DNA of 16,226 nucleotides from the NCBI GenBank assembly GCA_000697335.1, contig JNEM01016653.1:1-16226 (forward strand), written 5' to 3'. The notes beneath the pieces are model-generated. The model was given only the letters and a program-made list of their open reading frames with translations, was not told where the DNA came from and searched no databases. Position numbers and translations under genes: made by a program. How positions within the stretch are numbered: position 1 is the first letter of the stretch; each line of letters starts with the position of its first letter. Shown here one piece after another: positions 1 to 8,602 of the stretch. Origin of the DNA: Conidiobolus incongruus B7586 (lineage: Eukaryota > Entomophthoromycota > Entomophthoromycetes > Entomophthorales > Conidiobolaceae).

Positions 1-1113
1 ACTCAATCAATTCAAATTTAAGATATTATTTAATATAATATTTTAATAAGTGAAAAGTTGGAAATTTTATAACTATATAAAATATATTGAAATATTAAAA
101 TTTTTATAAAATAGTAAAATATTACTATATAAAAATAATGTGTGGTAATAATTAATAATTGAAAATTCTTATTATAATATAATTTTAATCTATGATATAG
201 TTTTTTATTTGACTTTAATAATAATTATAGTTAAATTTCTTTAATTTAATTTTATTTATATTAAAATTAATAATTTTATCTTTGATAAATTATTCAGCCT
301 TGTTAAATTTTCATATTATTATTAAAATTATCTAAAAAATATTTATAATATTAATTTTTGAAATTATTTTAATATGTTAGTAATTTTCAAATTTCTTATA
401 TATATAAAATCATATAATCAAGTATATGATTGGTATGATTTCATTATTCATAATATCCTAACTATTATTGATTAGAAATTTAATTTAAATTATGTAATAT
501 TTTGATTAATTTAATTCCAGATTTCATTAAAAAAATACATAAACTTTAATAATTAATATCTGATTTTAATAAATAAAAATATGTATTAATTGCCAACCAA
601 TATATATTAAAAAAAGTTTAATGGTAACTATAGAATATATTAATAGTTAAAACTACTTAAATGAAACTATATCTTGAATTATGAAAAGTTAAAATATTTT
701 TTAATAATTTTTGAATTTTAGTTATTAATATTGTAATTTAATTGAAAATTATGAAATTTTGAAATATTTCAAACTTAATGATAAATTAACCAAATTGTAC
801 ATTTGATCTATAAACTAATGAGAAATGTCTTTCAAATTTGAAATAATGAAAATTGATAATAGAAATATAATGATTAGCATTCTAGTTATAATGTATAATT
901 ATTGATTAGATTTATATTGATAAATCTTATTAATGATAAATAATTGATAAGTTCACTATGCTTTTACCAATTAAATTGATTTATTATAGTTTTTATAATT
1001 AATTGATATAAGCTGAAAACCTAATTATCTGATAGATTGAAGAACAATTATAATCTATAGAAAATGAATTTATTCAATGAAAAATACAATGTATTGAAAT
1101 AATATTAATATCA
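1..1113. other. A+T-rich intergenic desert, left edge
   Basis: No open frame of useful length, RNA gene or recognisable element is visible in this stretch. It is almost entirely A and T with short homopolymer and TA runs. It lies downstream of the first CAP gene (minus strand), so it would hold only the end of that gene's 3' untranslated region and neutral sequence. Old, fully eroded repeats could be hidden here, since the two mariner copies elsewhere in the window have nearly the same composition. Confidence 0.6.
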
Positions 1114-1136
1114 ACATTTCAAATCAATTGAAATGT
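1114..1136 (-). promoter_or_regulatory. 3'-flank hairpin carrying the shared 17-bp element of the CAP genes
   Basis: Two 9-bp arms (ACATTTCAA and TTGAAATGT) form a perfect inverted repeat around the 5-base spacer ATCAA. Its core at 1116-1132, read on the gene strand as TTCAATTGATTTGAAAT, is repeated exactly downstream of the second CAP gene (7838-7854). In both cases it ends 24 bp from the stop codon. It could act in 3'-end formation or mRNA stability. The structure and position are seen directly; the function is inferred. The second gene keeps only the inner 5 bp of the arms, so the conserved feature may be the sequence rather than the hairpin. Confidence 0.45.
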
Positions 1137-1155
1137 GACTTTCGAATTAATTTGT

Positions 1156-1854
1156 TTATCCACTGGAGGAAAAGTTCTCAGTATAATATTGATTGTTGAC
1201 ACCGAAACCTACGTACTTGAATTGAGGATTTACCATATTTCTGTAATGGCCTGGGGATTTGGCCCAAGCTGCTCTTGCAGCACTCCAATTACGTTGACCA
1301 GCAGCTACATTTTCCCCACTAGCACCTCCTCTGACACCGGCGCGTTGGATTCTTTGAGATGGATTGCTACCATCAGAGCCTGTATGAGACATTCTGCGCA
1401 TACGAGCTTGGTCATCTGAATGTGCCTGGGCAGCTTTCATTAATTTGGGACTTATTTGCAATGGGGCAACACCAGCTTTGGCTCGATATTCATTGAGTTC
1501 TTTCAATTTTGCTTGGTCATCAGCACTTCCTTGGTCACTACCAGATGGTTCAGGGTTTGGATCGGGATTTTCGGTTTCTTCCCCGTTGGGTCTATCACCT
1601 CCACTTGGTCTATCGCCACCGTTGGGTCTCCCGCCACCTCCAGGCTGCTGAGAATTTCCATGAGGTTTGTAGCCGCCATTGGGAGGACATGGTTTTTTCT
1701 GATTCTTAGCATTTGGTTCAACATAGTCGACACCTTGAAGACTAAATCCTCCTTCAGAAAATTCTTTAATATCATTATCCATAAAATCATTCCTCTTATG
1801 GGAGGATGGGAAGGAGGCAACAGCAGTTAATAACAATAAATTAGAAAACTTCAT
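1156..1854 (-). CDS. Secreted CAP-domain (SCP/PR-1, YkwD-like) protein, copy 1
   Basis: This intact 232-residue protein starts at the ATG at 1854 (A at -3) and ends at a TAA at 1156. It opens with a short signal peptide (MKFSNLLLLTAVAS, residues 1-14) and a His-Lys-Arg at 19-21 that could be a Kex2 processing site. A low-complexity Pro/Gly/Asn/Asp linker (about 53-110) follows, holding three RPNGGD-type hexapeptides. The CAP domain (about 114-229) has the YkwD-type landmarks: LNEYRAKAG, H157 in SHTGSDG, E181 in GEN and H203 in SPGHYRNM, then a VGFG strand. H157, E181 and H203 match the conserved cavity residues of the CAP family. Only one Cys (C56) is present, so the fold has no internal disulfide, unlike plant and animal PR-1 proteins. 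CAP proteins bind sterols, lipids or cell-wall material; which applies here is unknown. Base composition is far richer in G+C than its surroundings. It is about 78% identical to copy 2 over the CAP domain, counted by eye. Confidence 0.9.
   Translation of the reverse strand: MKFSNLLLLTAVASFPSSHKRNDFMDNDIKEFSEGGFSLQGVDYVEPNAKNQKKPCPPNGGYKPHGNSQQPGGGGRPNGGDRPSGGDRPNGEETENPDPNPEPSGSDQGSADDQAKLKELNEYRAKAGVAPLQISPKLMKAAQAHSDDQARMRRMSHTGSDGSNPSQRIQRAGVRGGASGENVAAGQRNWSAARAAWAKSPGHYRNMVNPQFKYVGFGVNNQYYTENFSSSG
1583..1636 (-). repeat. Three tandem 18-bp units coding the RPNGGD-type linker repeat
   Basis: Three units of 18 bp (1583-1600, 1601-1618, 1619-1636) follow one another and code for hexapeptides of the form RPNGGD, RPSGGD and RPNGEE in the linker of CAP copy 1. 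The units differ by only a few bases, so the expansion is fairly recent. The same array is absent from copy 2, whose linker is Asp/Tyr/Ser rich. Confidence 0.75.
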
Positions 1855-1910
1855 ATTGTAATATCAAATTACTTTGAATAATAATTAAAATTTTAATATT
1901 AAAATTTATA

Positions 1911-1918
1911 AATATATA
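1911..1918 (-). promoter_or_regulatory. Probable TATA box of CAP copy 1
   Basis: TATATATT on the gene strand lies 57 bp before the ATG. In this A+T-rich stretch such an octamer alone would mean little. The same octamer sits at exactly the same distance before CAP copy 2, and a second shared stretch (TAATTT(T)GATA) lies just before both start codons. It would imply a short 5' untranslated region of about 20-30 nt. No other promoter element can be separated from the background. Confidence 0.45.
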
Positions 1919-2397
1919 CTATAAATTTGATTTCAATGCTAAATGCCATATATTTTTTATTGCGGATCAGTTTTCAATTTACATTATTCAAAATTAATTT
2001 TTGCATTAAAATAAAGATAATTTTATTTAATTCATTATTATTTCAAATGTTTAGCAGATATAAATTAAATTAATTTTATAATTGCGATTTTAGTTTAATT
2101 ATGTATAATTACATGCTAAGAATAGAACTGATTTCTGTTTTTTTACATAATCCTTATTTAATTATACGATTATGTTATTAAACATCAATTGATATATATT
2201 TGAAATAGCTCTAATTTAATATTTATGATTCAGTAAAAAATTATCGAAAGCATGAACCCTAATTGAATAACAATGCTATATTGTTTAGGAATCGTTAGTT
2301 TGGATGAAATCAGTATTCGATTAATTATTTTATATTTATAACAACGATTATCCAAATATAACCTATTGAACGATATTGAAAAGAATTTCTTACCAAG

Positions 2398-2460
2398 GTA
2401 TGTTTTATTTATAAATTCACTGATTTAAATTTGAAATTTTAAATTATGCAATTTTTTCAG
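2398..2460 (+). other. Intron-like segment (GTATGT ... CTGAT ... TTTTTTCAG)
   Basis: The 63-bp segment has a textbook fungal donor (AAG followed by GTATGT), a branch-like CTGAT near 2420, and a polypyrimidine tract ending in TTTTTTCAG. Before it lies a coding-like frame in phase from 2252 to 2397, interrupted by two stops (residues such as CLGIVSLDEISIRL, then NLLNDIEKNFLP). Beyond the acceptor the same phase gives IITNITIAQTLAILLT after one stop. This may be a relic of a spliced gene eroded like the other repeats here. No protein family is recognised. A chance match cannot be excluded, because TTTTTTCAG-like strings are easy to find in such DNA. Confidence 0.3.
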
Positions 2461-2539
2461 TTCATAAATATATTATATTATCACTAACATCACAATTGCG
2501 CAAACATTAGCCATTCTCCTTACTTTTTATTTATTTTTG

Positions 2540-2555
2540 ATATATATATATATAT
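2540..2555. repeat. (TA)8 microsatellite
   Basis: An uninterrupted alternating A/T run. Such runs are frequent in the A+T-rich parts of the window and carry no further information. Confidence 0.7.
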
Positions 2556-3868
2556 TGTTTAATGATAATTTAATTTTTATATATACTAAAATAATTTCAT
2601 AATATTTACTGAAAGTATAATTGACTAATACATGAAATTACTGCGTTTAACCACCAGAGAATTGGATCAATATGCATATTTCTAAGAAACAAAATAAAAA
2701 TATAGAGCTTACCAATTGAATGTAATATAGTAATTATTATAAATTATAATATATAAATTACGTTACATTATTATAGACTATTATGATATGAATTATAAAT
2801 TATAATTTTTGGACCTTAATAAATATTAAATAAATTTAATATTCAATAATAAATATATATTATTTTATTGAATAAAGGGTAATTGAATAATGCTATATTT
2901 ATATCTAAAATTAACACAATAATTATAAAATTCTATTCTATCTTTTTTAAACAATTAATGTGCTTAATTAAAACAAAAATAAATATTCAAATCATTTAGA
3001 ATCTTATTATTATTTTTATATATAATTTATTTATATTTAAATAATTAAAATCATTACTTAAATGATTTAAAATAATAGACTCTTTATACTCACTATTATT
3101 TATATAATTTTTTGATTTATTAATTTTTTTAAAATAATTCAAAATATAGATTCAAGTCACATATAAGTGAGTAATTAAGAAACTGATCATAAGTTTTAAT
3201 TATATTGTTCAATTGGAGTTCGGGTATTCCAACTTATAATAAACCAAGTCATTTCTTCAAATGTTCAAATATATATTAGGGATATAAAACTTTATGTATT
3301 TTTATTATATTGTCTTTTTATGTATATATAAGGGAATTAGTATTGAAAGTCATATATAAAAAACAATGAGTATTTTTGAATAAATATTTTTTTTAGTTTA
3401 AACCCATAATTTAATTTGATACAGATTGTATTATGATCATTTATTTCATAACTTTTAACTAAATTATGACAAGTTTTTTGTTGAAAAAAATAGATTTATT
3501 ATTAATATATCTTTCATAATTCTATTTTATATGATATTATAAAAGATTTAATTTAGAGAAATTAAGATTAAATTGTTTTATTACTTATTAATTATATTTA
3601 ATAATCGAATCATATAAAGCATCAATATATTATAACTATAATTAATATCAATTTTTAATTAATTTGTTATATAAATGAATTATAAAATAAGGCATGTTCT
3701 TATTAATAGATGATGGTTTGATAGATGTAGCTAATACTTTAGTTAATTTTTTATAATATGAATACACATTTTTATTTAAGGATGATAAAATGCTTTATTT
3801 TAGTTTGATACTTACTTTTACCATCCATTTCTCAATCAAATCTAACACAATATTTTTAATTTGAAAGA

Positions 3869-3973
3869 ATGACTTCCAACAATAATAATTTTAATACAAA
3901 TTTTCACCATCCTAAAACCTATGGAACTGTAAACGATGGAGTTTTACAGCATAATTTAAAATTAATATTATAA
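3869..3973 (+). CDS. Exon-like short frame of unknown function, 34 residues
   Basis: An ATG opens a frame reading MTSNNNNFNTNFHHPKTYG, then TVNDGVLQHNLKLIL, then TAA. The middle (about residues 12-28, HHPKTYGTVNDGVLQHN) is more complex than the Ile/Leu/Lys/Asn strings that random A+T-rich DNA yields, and the DNA under it is less A+T-rich than its flanks. It could be the first exon of a lost gene, a small gene, or chance. No family is recognised and no convincing splice donor follows. A separate 24-residue frame ends five bases before this ATG. Confidence 0.22.
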   Translation: MTSNNNNFNTNFHHPKTYGTVNDGVLQHNLKLIL

Positions 3974-5189
3974 TCATAATCCTGAATATATTATTTAATA
4001 AATATCAATTTTTTTATAATATAATATTTTAAAAATTTTTCTAGCTAATTAAAGTTTTATTAATTAAAAAATTAAAATTATAAATCAACAATTCAATTTA
4101 TAAAATTAATTCAAATAAAACTTTATTAATTTAAAATTATAGATTATTATAAAGTCATATAATTTATATAATATAGCTATTAATTGAATTAATTTATAAT
4201 ATGATTTTACAAATATATTAAATTATAATAATTTATTGACTTCTTATATTATTCATATTATATATATATATTTAATATAATTGGAATTTATTTCAAATCA
4301 AATATTGTATATCAAGATTTAAATTTAATATTATTCTATTTCTATAATATTATTCTAATAAACTAAATATTAAAATATAAATATATTAATAAAGAATATA
4401 ATATTAATAAATTTCATAATACATTATATTCTAAAAAAATATATATATATTTATTCATAAATTCCATCAAAATTTTAATCTTTAACTCAAAATGAAATAC
4501 TATGTATTATTTTTAAACTGTCTTTATTCTAATTTGATAAACTTTGATTTGAATGAATATTTCATATTTATTAAGAATATAGTTATTATACTATTTTATT
4601 TAATATTAATAATTTTGATATTATGGATTTAATAAATAATTTGCCGATATCGAATTATTAAAATGAATTTTATTAAAAGAATTTATTATAAAGCAAAGAA
4701 AGTGATTTTTAATATATAATTTTAAAAATATTTTTAAATATAAAATTTGATTAAAGTTAAAAAAAATTGATAATTAAGAGTAACTTTGATAATCAATAAA
4801 TATAATTGAATTTAATATTCTAATATATATGAAATAAGGATAATAATGATTATATTTAGATATCACTGAAAAATTTCATGTATTCAATAATTTATTTTAA
4901 TTTCTCTATCAATAATTTTATGATTAGTAGAATTTAAAAATATTTAATATATAATAATATAATAATTATAAACTATAAACTACCAATATATTGAATTTAT
5001 TCTGATAAATTCTTAATATATATTAAAAAATACAATAATATTATATTATTGATATATATTCATATAAAATGAAATTAAATCAATTATTATATTATCAATT
5101 ATATTTATTAATACCTATTAAAATTAATTATTATATTGAAAATTATCTGATATTTTTTGAAATAATAATTTTTTTAAATAATATATTAA

Positions 5190-5208
5190 CTGTCTCTTAT
5201 ACACATCT
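5190..5208. other. Exact Tn5 mosaic end (Nextera adapter core): probable sequencing/assembly artefact
   Basis: The sequence CTGTCTCTTATACACATCT is identical over all 19 bases to the engineered hyperactive Tn5 mosaic end, in the orientation that appears at the 3' end of a tagmented fragment. It is not followed by the usual i5 or i7 adapter sequence but by ordinary A+T-rich DNA. In surroundings that are nearly all A and T, a chance 19-base match is extremely unlikely. A natural Tn5/IS50 insertion is not supported, because no transposase or second end is present. The join at this point may therefore be chimeric, for example from a mate-pair junction, an untrimmed read or an amplification chimera, and the order of DNA on either side should not be trusted. 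Confidence 0.9.
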
Positions 5209-5363
5209 TAATAGTTTTTAAATATTAGGATATTTAATATACAATATTATAGTTTTTATTTTATTTTGTAGCTTAATTTTAATATAACAAAATAAAAGAT
5301 ATAATTAACATTATTATTAAATATAATATTTTTTTAATTTTATAATTCTGATTAATTGAATTA

Positions 5364-6671
5364 TTAGCTTAGAATTAAAAAAATGGGAAATTTTTTAATT
5401 TCTGATTTTTCAAACATATTATTAATTTCAAATTAAAAAATATATACAAAACAAATAGGAAAATAAATAGTTTTGAATTATATATATATATTAATTTTTT
5501 TGATTAAAAAATTTATTTTTTAAAATTAGTTGTTTAATTTAATTATATTTAAATTAAATAATAACCATCAAAAGTTTTTTATTTTAGTATTAATAAAACT
5601 TAAACACAAACCCTTTAAAATCATTTAAGATTTACAAGCAACTTTTAGTAATGAAGCATTATTTAAATTAATAATTTATTGCTAGGTAAATTATTGTAAA
5701 TCTAAGAAAGAAACTACCTAAAACCTATTAATATTTAAAAAATTAATTTCAACTATTATTCTTTTAATTGTTAATAAAGTAAAAAATTATATTAAAAAGA
5801 ATCTTTTTATTTTAGTTAAAAAACTACCAAGACATTTTAATATTAGTTACATAAGTATTTTATATATATTAAAGTTTAAACTCAAATTCATAAATAAAAA
5901 AATAAAATAGATACATTATAATTTAACTAAAGCTTAAAAAAATTAGAATAGTTATTATTAAACAAAACTTATTAAAATATTACTAGCAGCTTAAACTTTT
6001 ATAACAAATAATTATAATTGATGAATCTTAGATTTTTATATATAATCCTTTATTAAAACATAAATCAAAGTGTTAAATTAAGCTTAATCAACCCCCTCTA
6101 CAAATTCCTTTAAATAAATACTTTATTAATAAGCAAATGTTAATTGTTGTAATAGATTATAATAATATATGCTATTTTTATTTAGTTTCTAAAGGAAAAT
6201 CAACTAATAGTAAACTTTATATTTCTTTTTTAAATAAAACTATTTTTAATTAGTATTCTCAATATAATTTTAGAAAACCTATTATTTTATATAATAATTA
6301 TAAAATATATAAATTTAAAGTTATAGAAAACTTTCTAATTAAAAATAACTAGAAAAAACTACTATATCTAGTATATTCTTTAGATTATAACTTATGTGAT
6401 TATAATTGTTTTAGGTAATTAAAAAACCAGCTTATAAGAAAGAAAATTTCTGCAAAAAAATTTAATTAGTTTGTGAAACATCAAATTTTAGTCTTTAATA
6501 AAAAGAATTGTTTTTTAAGTGTTAGATCTTTACCAAAAGTATAGCAAAAAGTTATTAGAAATAAAGGAAATTAATAATTTTATAATATATATTTATTTTT
6601 ACTTTTTATATATTAAAATGTTTATTTTTTTTCAATCACAAAAAATTCCCATTATTTAAATTACAAAGTAA
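5364..6671 (+). mobile_element. Mariner-like DNA transposon (DD34D), decayed, copy A
   Basis: This 1308-bp element is flanked by TA on both sides (5362-5363 and 6672-6673), the target duplication of the Tc1/mariner superfamily. Its terminal inverted repeats (about 5364-5398 and 6637-6671) share the pattern TTAC-TTTG-AATTTAAATAATGGGAA followed by a T run, with small gaps. The same ends are found at copy B (14268-15570) in inverted orientation. It carries the remains of one transposase gene on the plus strand. The length is normal for mariner. The copy is almost pure A+T and cannot code for an active enzyme. Confidence 0.88.
5560..6577 (+). pseudogene. Mariner transposase relic (copy A)
   Basis: The N-terminal part (about 5765-5930) resembles the mariner helix-turn-helix region (LPRHFNISYISILYILK, then NKK and a LTKA motif). 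The catalytic part lies in one frame from about 5936 to 6571. It has the first Asp in IDES (6020-6022), a mariner-like VIDYNN ... SKGKSTNSKLY segment at about 6147-6220, the second catalytic position as Asn (AAT, 6293-6295), the Trp of the NNW segment now a stop, SLDYNLCDYN with the third Asp at 6398-6400, and a C-terminal VWQKVI-NKGN-like end. Exactly 34 residues separate the second and third catalytic positions. Numerous stops fall mostly at Gln or Trp codons (TAA, TAG), and one base-length offset lies at the A run at about 5936-5942. The start codon is not identified; 5560 is estimated from family length. Confidence 0.82.
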
Positions 6672-6673
6672 TA

Positions 6674-7810
6674 CTTAATCATTTTTAATAATAAATATTT
6701 TTTAATTAAAATTTAATATAATAATTTACTAAATTATTTATCAATTATAATAAGTATTTAGTGAAATAAAGAATTTTACTTTTAATAATCACTATAATCT
6801 AGAATTAATATTGATAAATTATTATAATAATGATAATAATAAAAGATTGGCATTGGAAAAATAACCTTGAAAAAAATACATGGGTTAAATATTATTGAAT
6901 TAGTCATAAATTTCAAAAATTATTCAAAATTAATCCAATAGCTAAATATAACACAATAATTAATATATATAACTTATATAGTTATTTTGTATTAAAATAC
7001 AAAAGAAATGTAAAAAAGAATTTTTTAATTTAAATTCAAATATTAAAATAAATATTGCAATATAAAAGAGAAAAAAAAGTTATGATAGAAGTGTTAATGA
7101 TACAGTTTAAATATATTTATTTCAGAATTATTTTACTGAAAAAATTAAACAGAATATAATAATGTATTGTTATCAACGAGATGTAATTTATGATAGATTC
7201 ATTAGTAAATAAGTATTTAAATTAAGATAATAATTTAGCGGTGTCTATACTAAAATCAGAATAAAAAATGATACGTTTCATCTTTAAATTTACTTAATAT
7301 GTTATTTGACTAATTTAGAATAATATTTTTAAAATGTAATCAATATGTGTAGTGATTATATTTTTCTAATTATTCATAATTTTACATTGAATTATATACA
7401 AAAAATATTTTATTTTCTTATAAATTTATTATAATAATTAATGTAATAGATTTCTTTGAAATCGTAAAAATTAAATTATAATTTTAATTACTAAGTTTAA
7501 AAATATTTAAAATAGAATCTTGTTATATTAGCAATTTTATAAGTTAATGATTGTCTGATTTAAAATAGTTTAACTCGCTATCAATGATAAGAACTTTGAT
7601 TACATCCATCAAATAATTATAGTAACAAATTTTTATTCAAATACTTAGAATAATTAATTGCAGGATTTCAATGAATAAATAATATATATCAAATATATTA
7701 TTTAAAGAGTAAATTATTGGAAAAGTTGGAGAAAGGTAATTATTTTAACTAGTTAAATATTTTTCAAATTCGTTCACAATGCCAAAGTTAGACTTGAAAC
7801 CAAATGACTG
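6674..7810. other. A+T-rich intergenic stretch between mariner copy A and CAP copy 2
   Basis: No gene, RNA or repeat boundary is visible. The composition is extreme until about 7770, where normal composition begins and leads into the 3' flank of CAP copy 2. Confidence 0.55.
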
Positions 7811-7814
7811 GCAG

Positions 7815-7833
7815 GTGGTTCCAGTAAAACCAC
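7815..7833 (-). promoter_or_regulatory. 3'-flank hairpin of CAP copy 2
   Basis: GTGGTT and AACCAC form a 6-bp stem with a 7-base loop, 45-63 bp beyond the stop codon. The AACCAC arm could alternatively pair with a second GTGGTT at 7857-7862, which would place the conserved 17-bp element in the loop. The pairing is seen in the sequence. Any role in 3'-end processing or stability is inferred, and the hairpin is not found after copy 1. Confidence 0.3.
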
Positions 7834-7837
7834 ATTA

Positions 7838-7854
7838 ATTTCAAATCAATTGAA
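7838..7854 (-). promoter_or_regulatory. Conserved 17-bp 3' element of the CAP genes
   Basis: On the gene strand this reads TTCAATTGATTTGAAAT and is identical to 1116-1132, with the same 24-bp distance from the stop codon (TAA at 7878). It is the only clear identity between the two 3' flanks. The dead third copy does not keep it. It is likely part of the 3' untranslated region or the polyadenylation region. Confidence 0.5.
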
Positions 7855-7877
7855 GAGTGGTTATTGATAAGTGAAAA

Positions 7878-8546
7878 TTAGGTATTGGATGAAAAACATT
7901 CAGTGTAATACTTGTTAACATCACCAAAACCAACATACTTGAAGCTACGATTAATCATATTTCTGTAATGACCAGGTGATTTGACCCAAGCAGCTGTTGC
8001 TGCACTCCAATCTTTTTGGTTCCAAGCTACGTTTTCTCCAGTAGCACCGCCTTTGATTCCTGCGCGTTGGATTCTTTGGGATGGGCTACTTCCATCGGAG
8101 CCAGTGTGAGACATTCTTCGCATACGAGCTTGGTCAGCAGAATGATCCTGAGCGGCTTTCATCAACTTGTCGCTGATTTGGAGTGGAGGAGCGCCGGCTT
8201 TAGCACGGATAGCATTAAGTTCATCCAATTTTGCTTGTGCACTTGCATCACCTCCACCAGTTGATGGAGTGCCGTAGTCTGGATTTTGAGTGTCTCCGCC
8301 GTCGTTATAATCATCAGAGGGACTATTGCCACTGTTATCATCATAGTATTTACCTTTAGGTCTGCCCTCTCCATTGTAGCGATTGCCTTGGCCCATTTTG
8401 ATTGAATTATCCAGATTCAAATCAATTCCTTGGAGACTAAAGCCGTTATCATCAGATCCTTGATAATTGTCAGTAGACTGATTGGAGGATCTGTAAGAGG
8501 GAAGGGAAGCAACGGCGGAAAACAAGATCAAACTGGTAAATTTCAT
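7878..8546 (-). CDS. Secreted CAP-domain (SCP/PR-1, YkwD-like) protein, copy 2
   Basis: This intact 222-residue protein starts at the ATG at 8546; the reading frame continues upstream only through non-ATG codons. It ends at TAA (7878). The signal peptide is MKFTSLILFSAVAS (1-14). A short segment, DNGFSLQGIDL, near residues 33-43 is shared with copy 1 (GGFSLQGVDY), then comes a Asp/Tyr/Ser/Gly-rich linker (about 50-103) with no counterpart in copy 1. The CAP domain (about 104-219) holds LNAIRAKAG, H147 in SHTGSDG, E171 in GEN and H193 in SPGHYRNM. A single Cys (C217) sits in a different place from that of copy 1, so no disulfide is possible. Secretion is expected; the ligand is unknown. Unlike copy 1, its promoter and 3' flank also have normal base composition, which suggests the least eroded member of the family. 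Confidence 0.9.
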   Translation of the reverse strand: MKFTSLILFSAVASLPSYRSSNQSTDNYQGSDDNGFSLQGIDLNLDNSIKMGQGNRYNGEGRPKGKYYDDNSGNSPSDDYNDGGDTQNPDYGTPSTGGGDASAQAKLDELNAIRAKAGAPPLQISDKLMKAAQDHSADQARMRRMSHTGSDGSSPSQRIQRAGIKGGATGENVAWNQKDWSAATAAWVKSPGHYRNMINRSFKYVGFGDVNKYYTECFSSNT

Positions 8547-8602
8547 TATCAAAATTAAATTACCAATTAATTAATAATGCCAAACTGTGACCCCAAGCCT
8601 TC

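Larger units (their letters stand above)
1930..5361. other. A+T-rich intergenic desert with faint gene-like scraps
   Basis: No gene can be called here. Two stretches are less extreme in composition: about 2230-2530, which holds an intron-like segment at 2398-2460, and about 3180-3980, which holds the exon-like frame at 3869-3973 and a preceding 24-residue frame at 3790-3864 that resembles a signal peptide. They may be remnants of genes eroded to A+T. The stretch also contains the Tn5 mosaic-end match at 5190-5208. From about 4000 to 5189 nothing but low-complexity A/T sequence is visible. Confidence 0.5.

Noticed and set aside
1135-1830. Open frames on the + strand and in other minus frames across CAP copy 1 (up to 124 residues), and similar ones at copies 2 and 3
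   Set aside because: They lie wholly inside the real CAP genes on the opposite strand or in another frame, lack family features, and exist only because the G+C-richer coding DNA has few stops.
3214-3236. tRNA or tRNA-derived SINE, from a GTTCGGGTATTCC string like a T-arm or B box
   Set aside because: No acceptor stem, anticodon arm or convincing A box is found upstream, and the invariant A of the T loop is missing.
5190-5208. A natural Tn5/IS50 insertion or a functional transposon end
   Set aside because: The match is to the engineered mosaic end, not a wild-type IS50 end, and there is no transposase, resistance gene or second end nearby.
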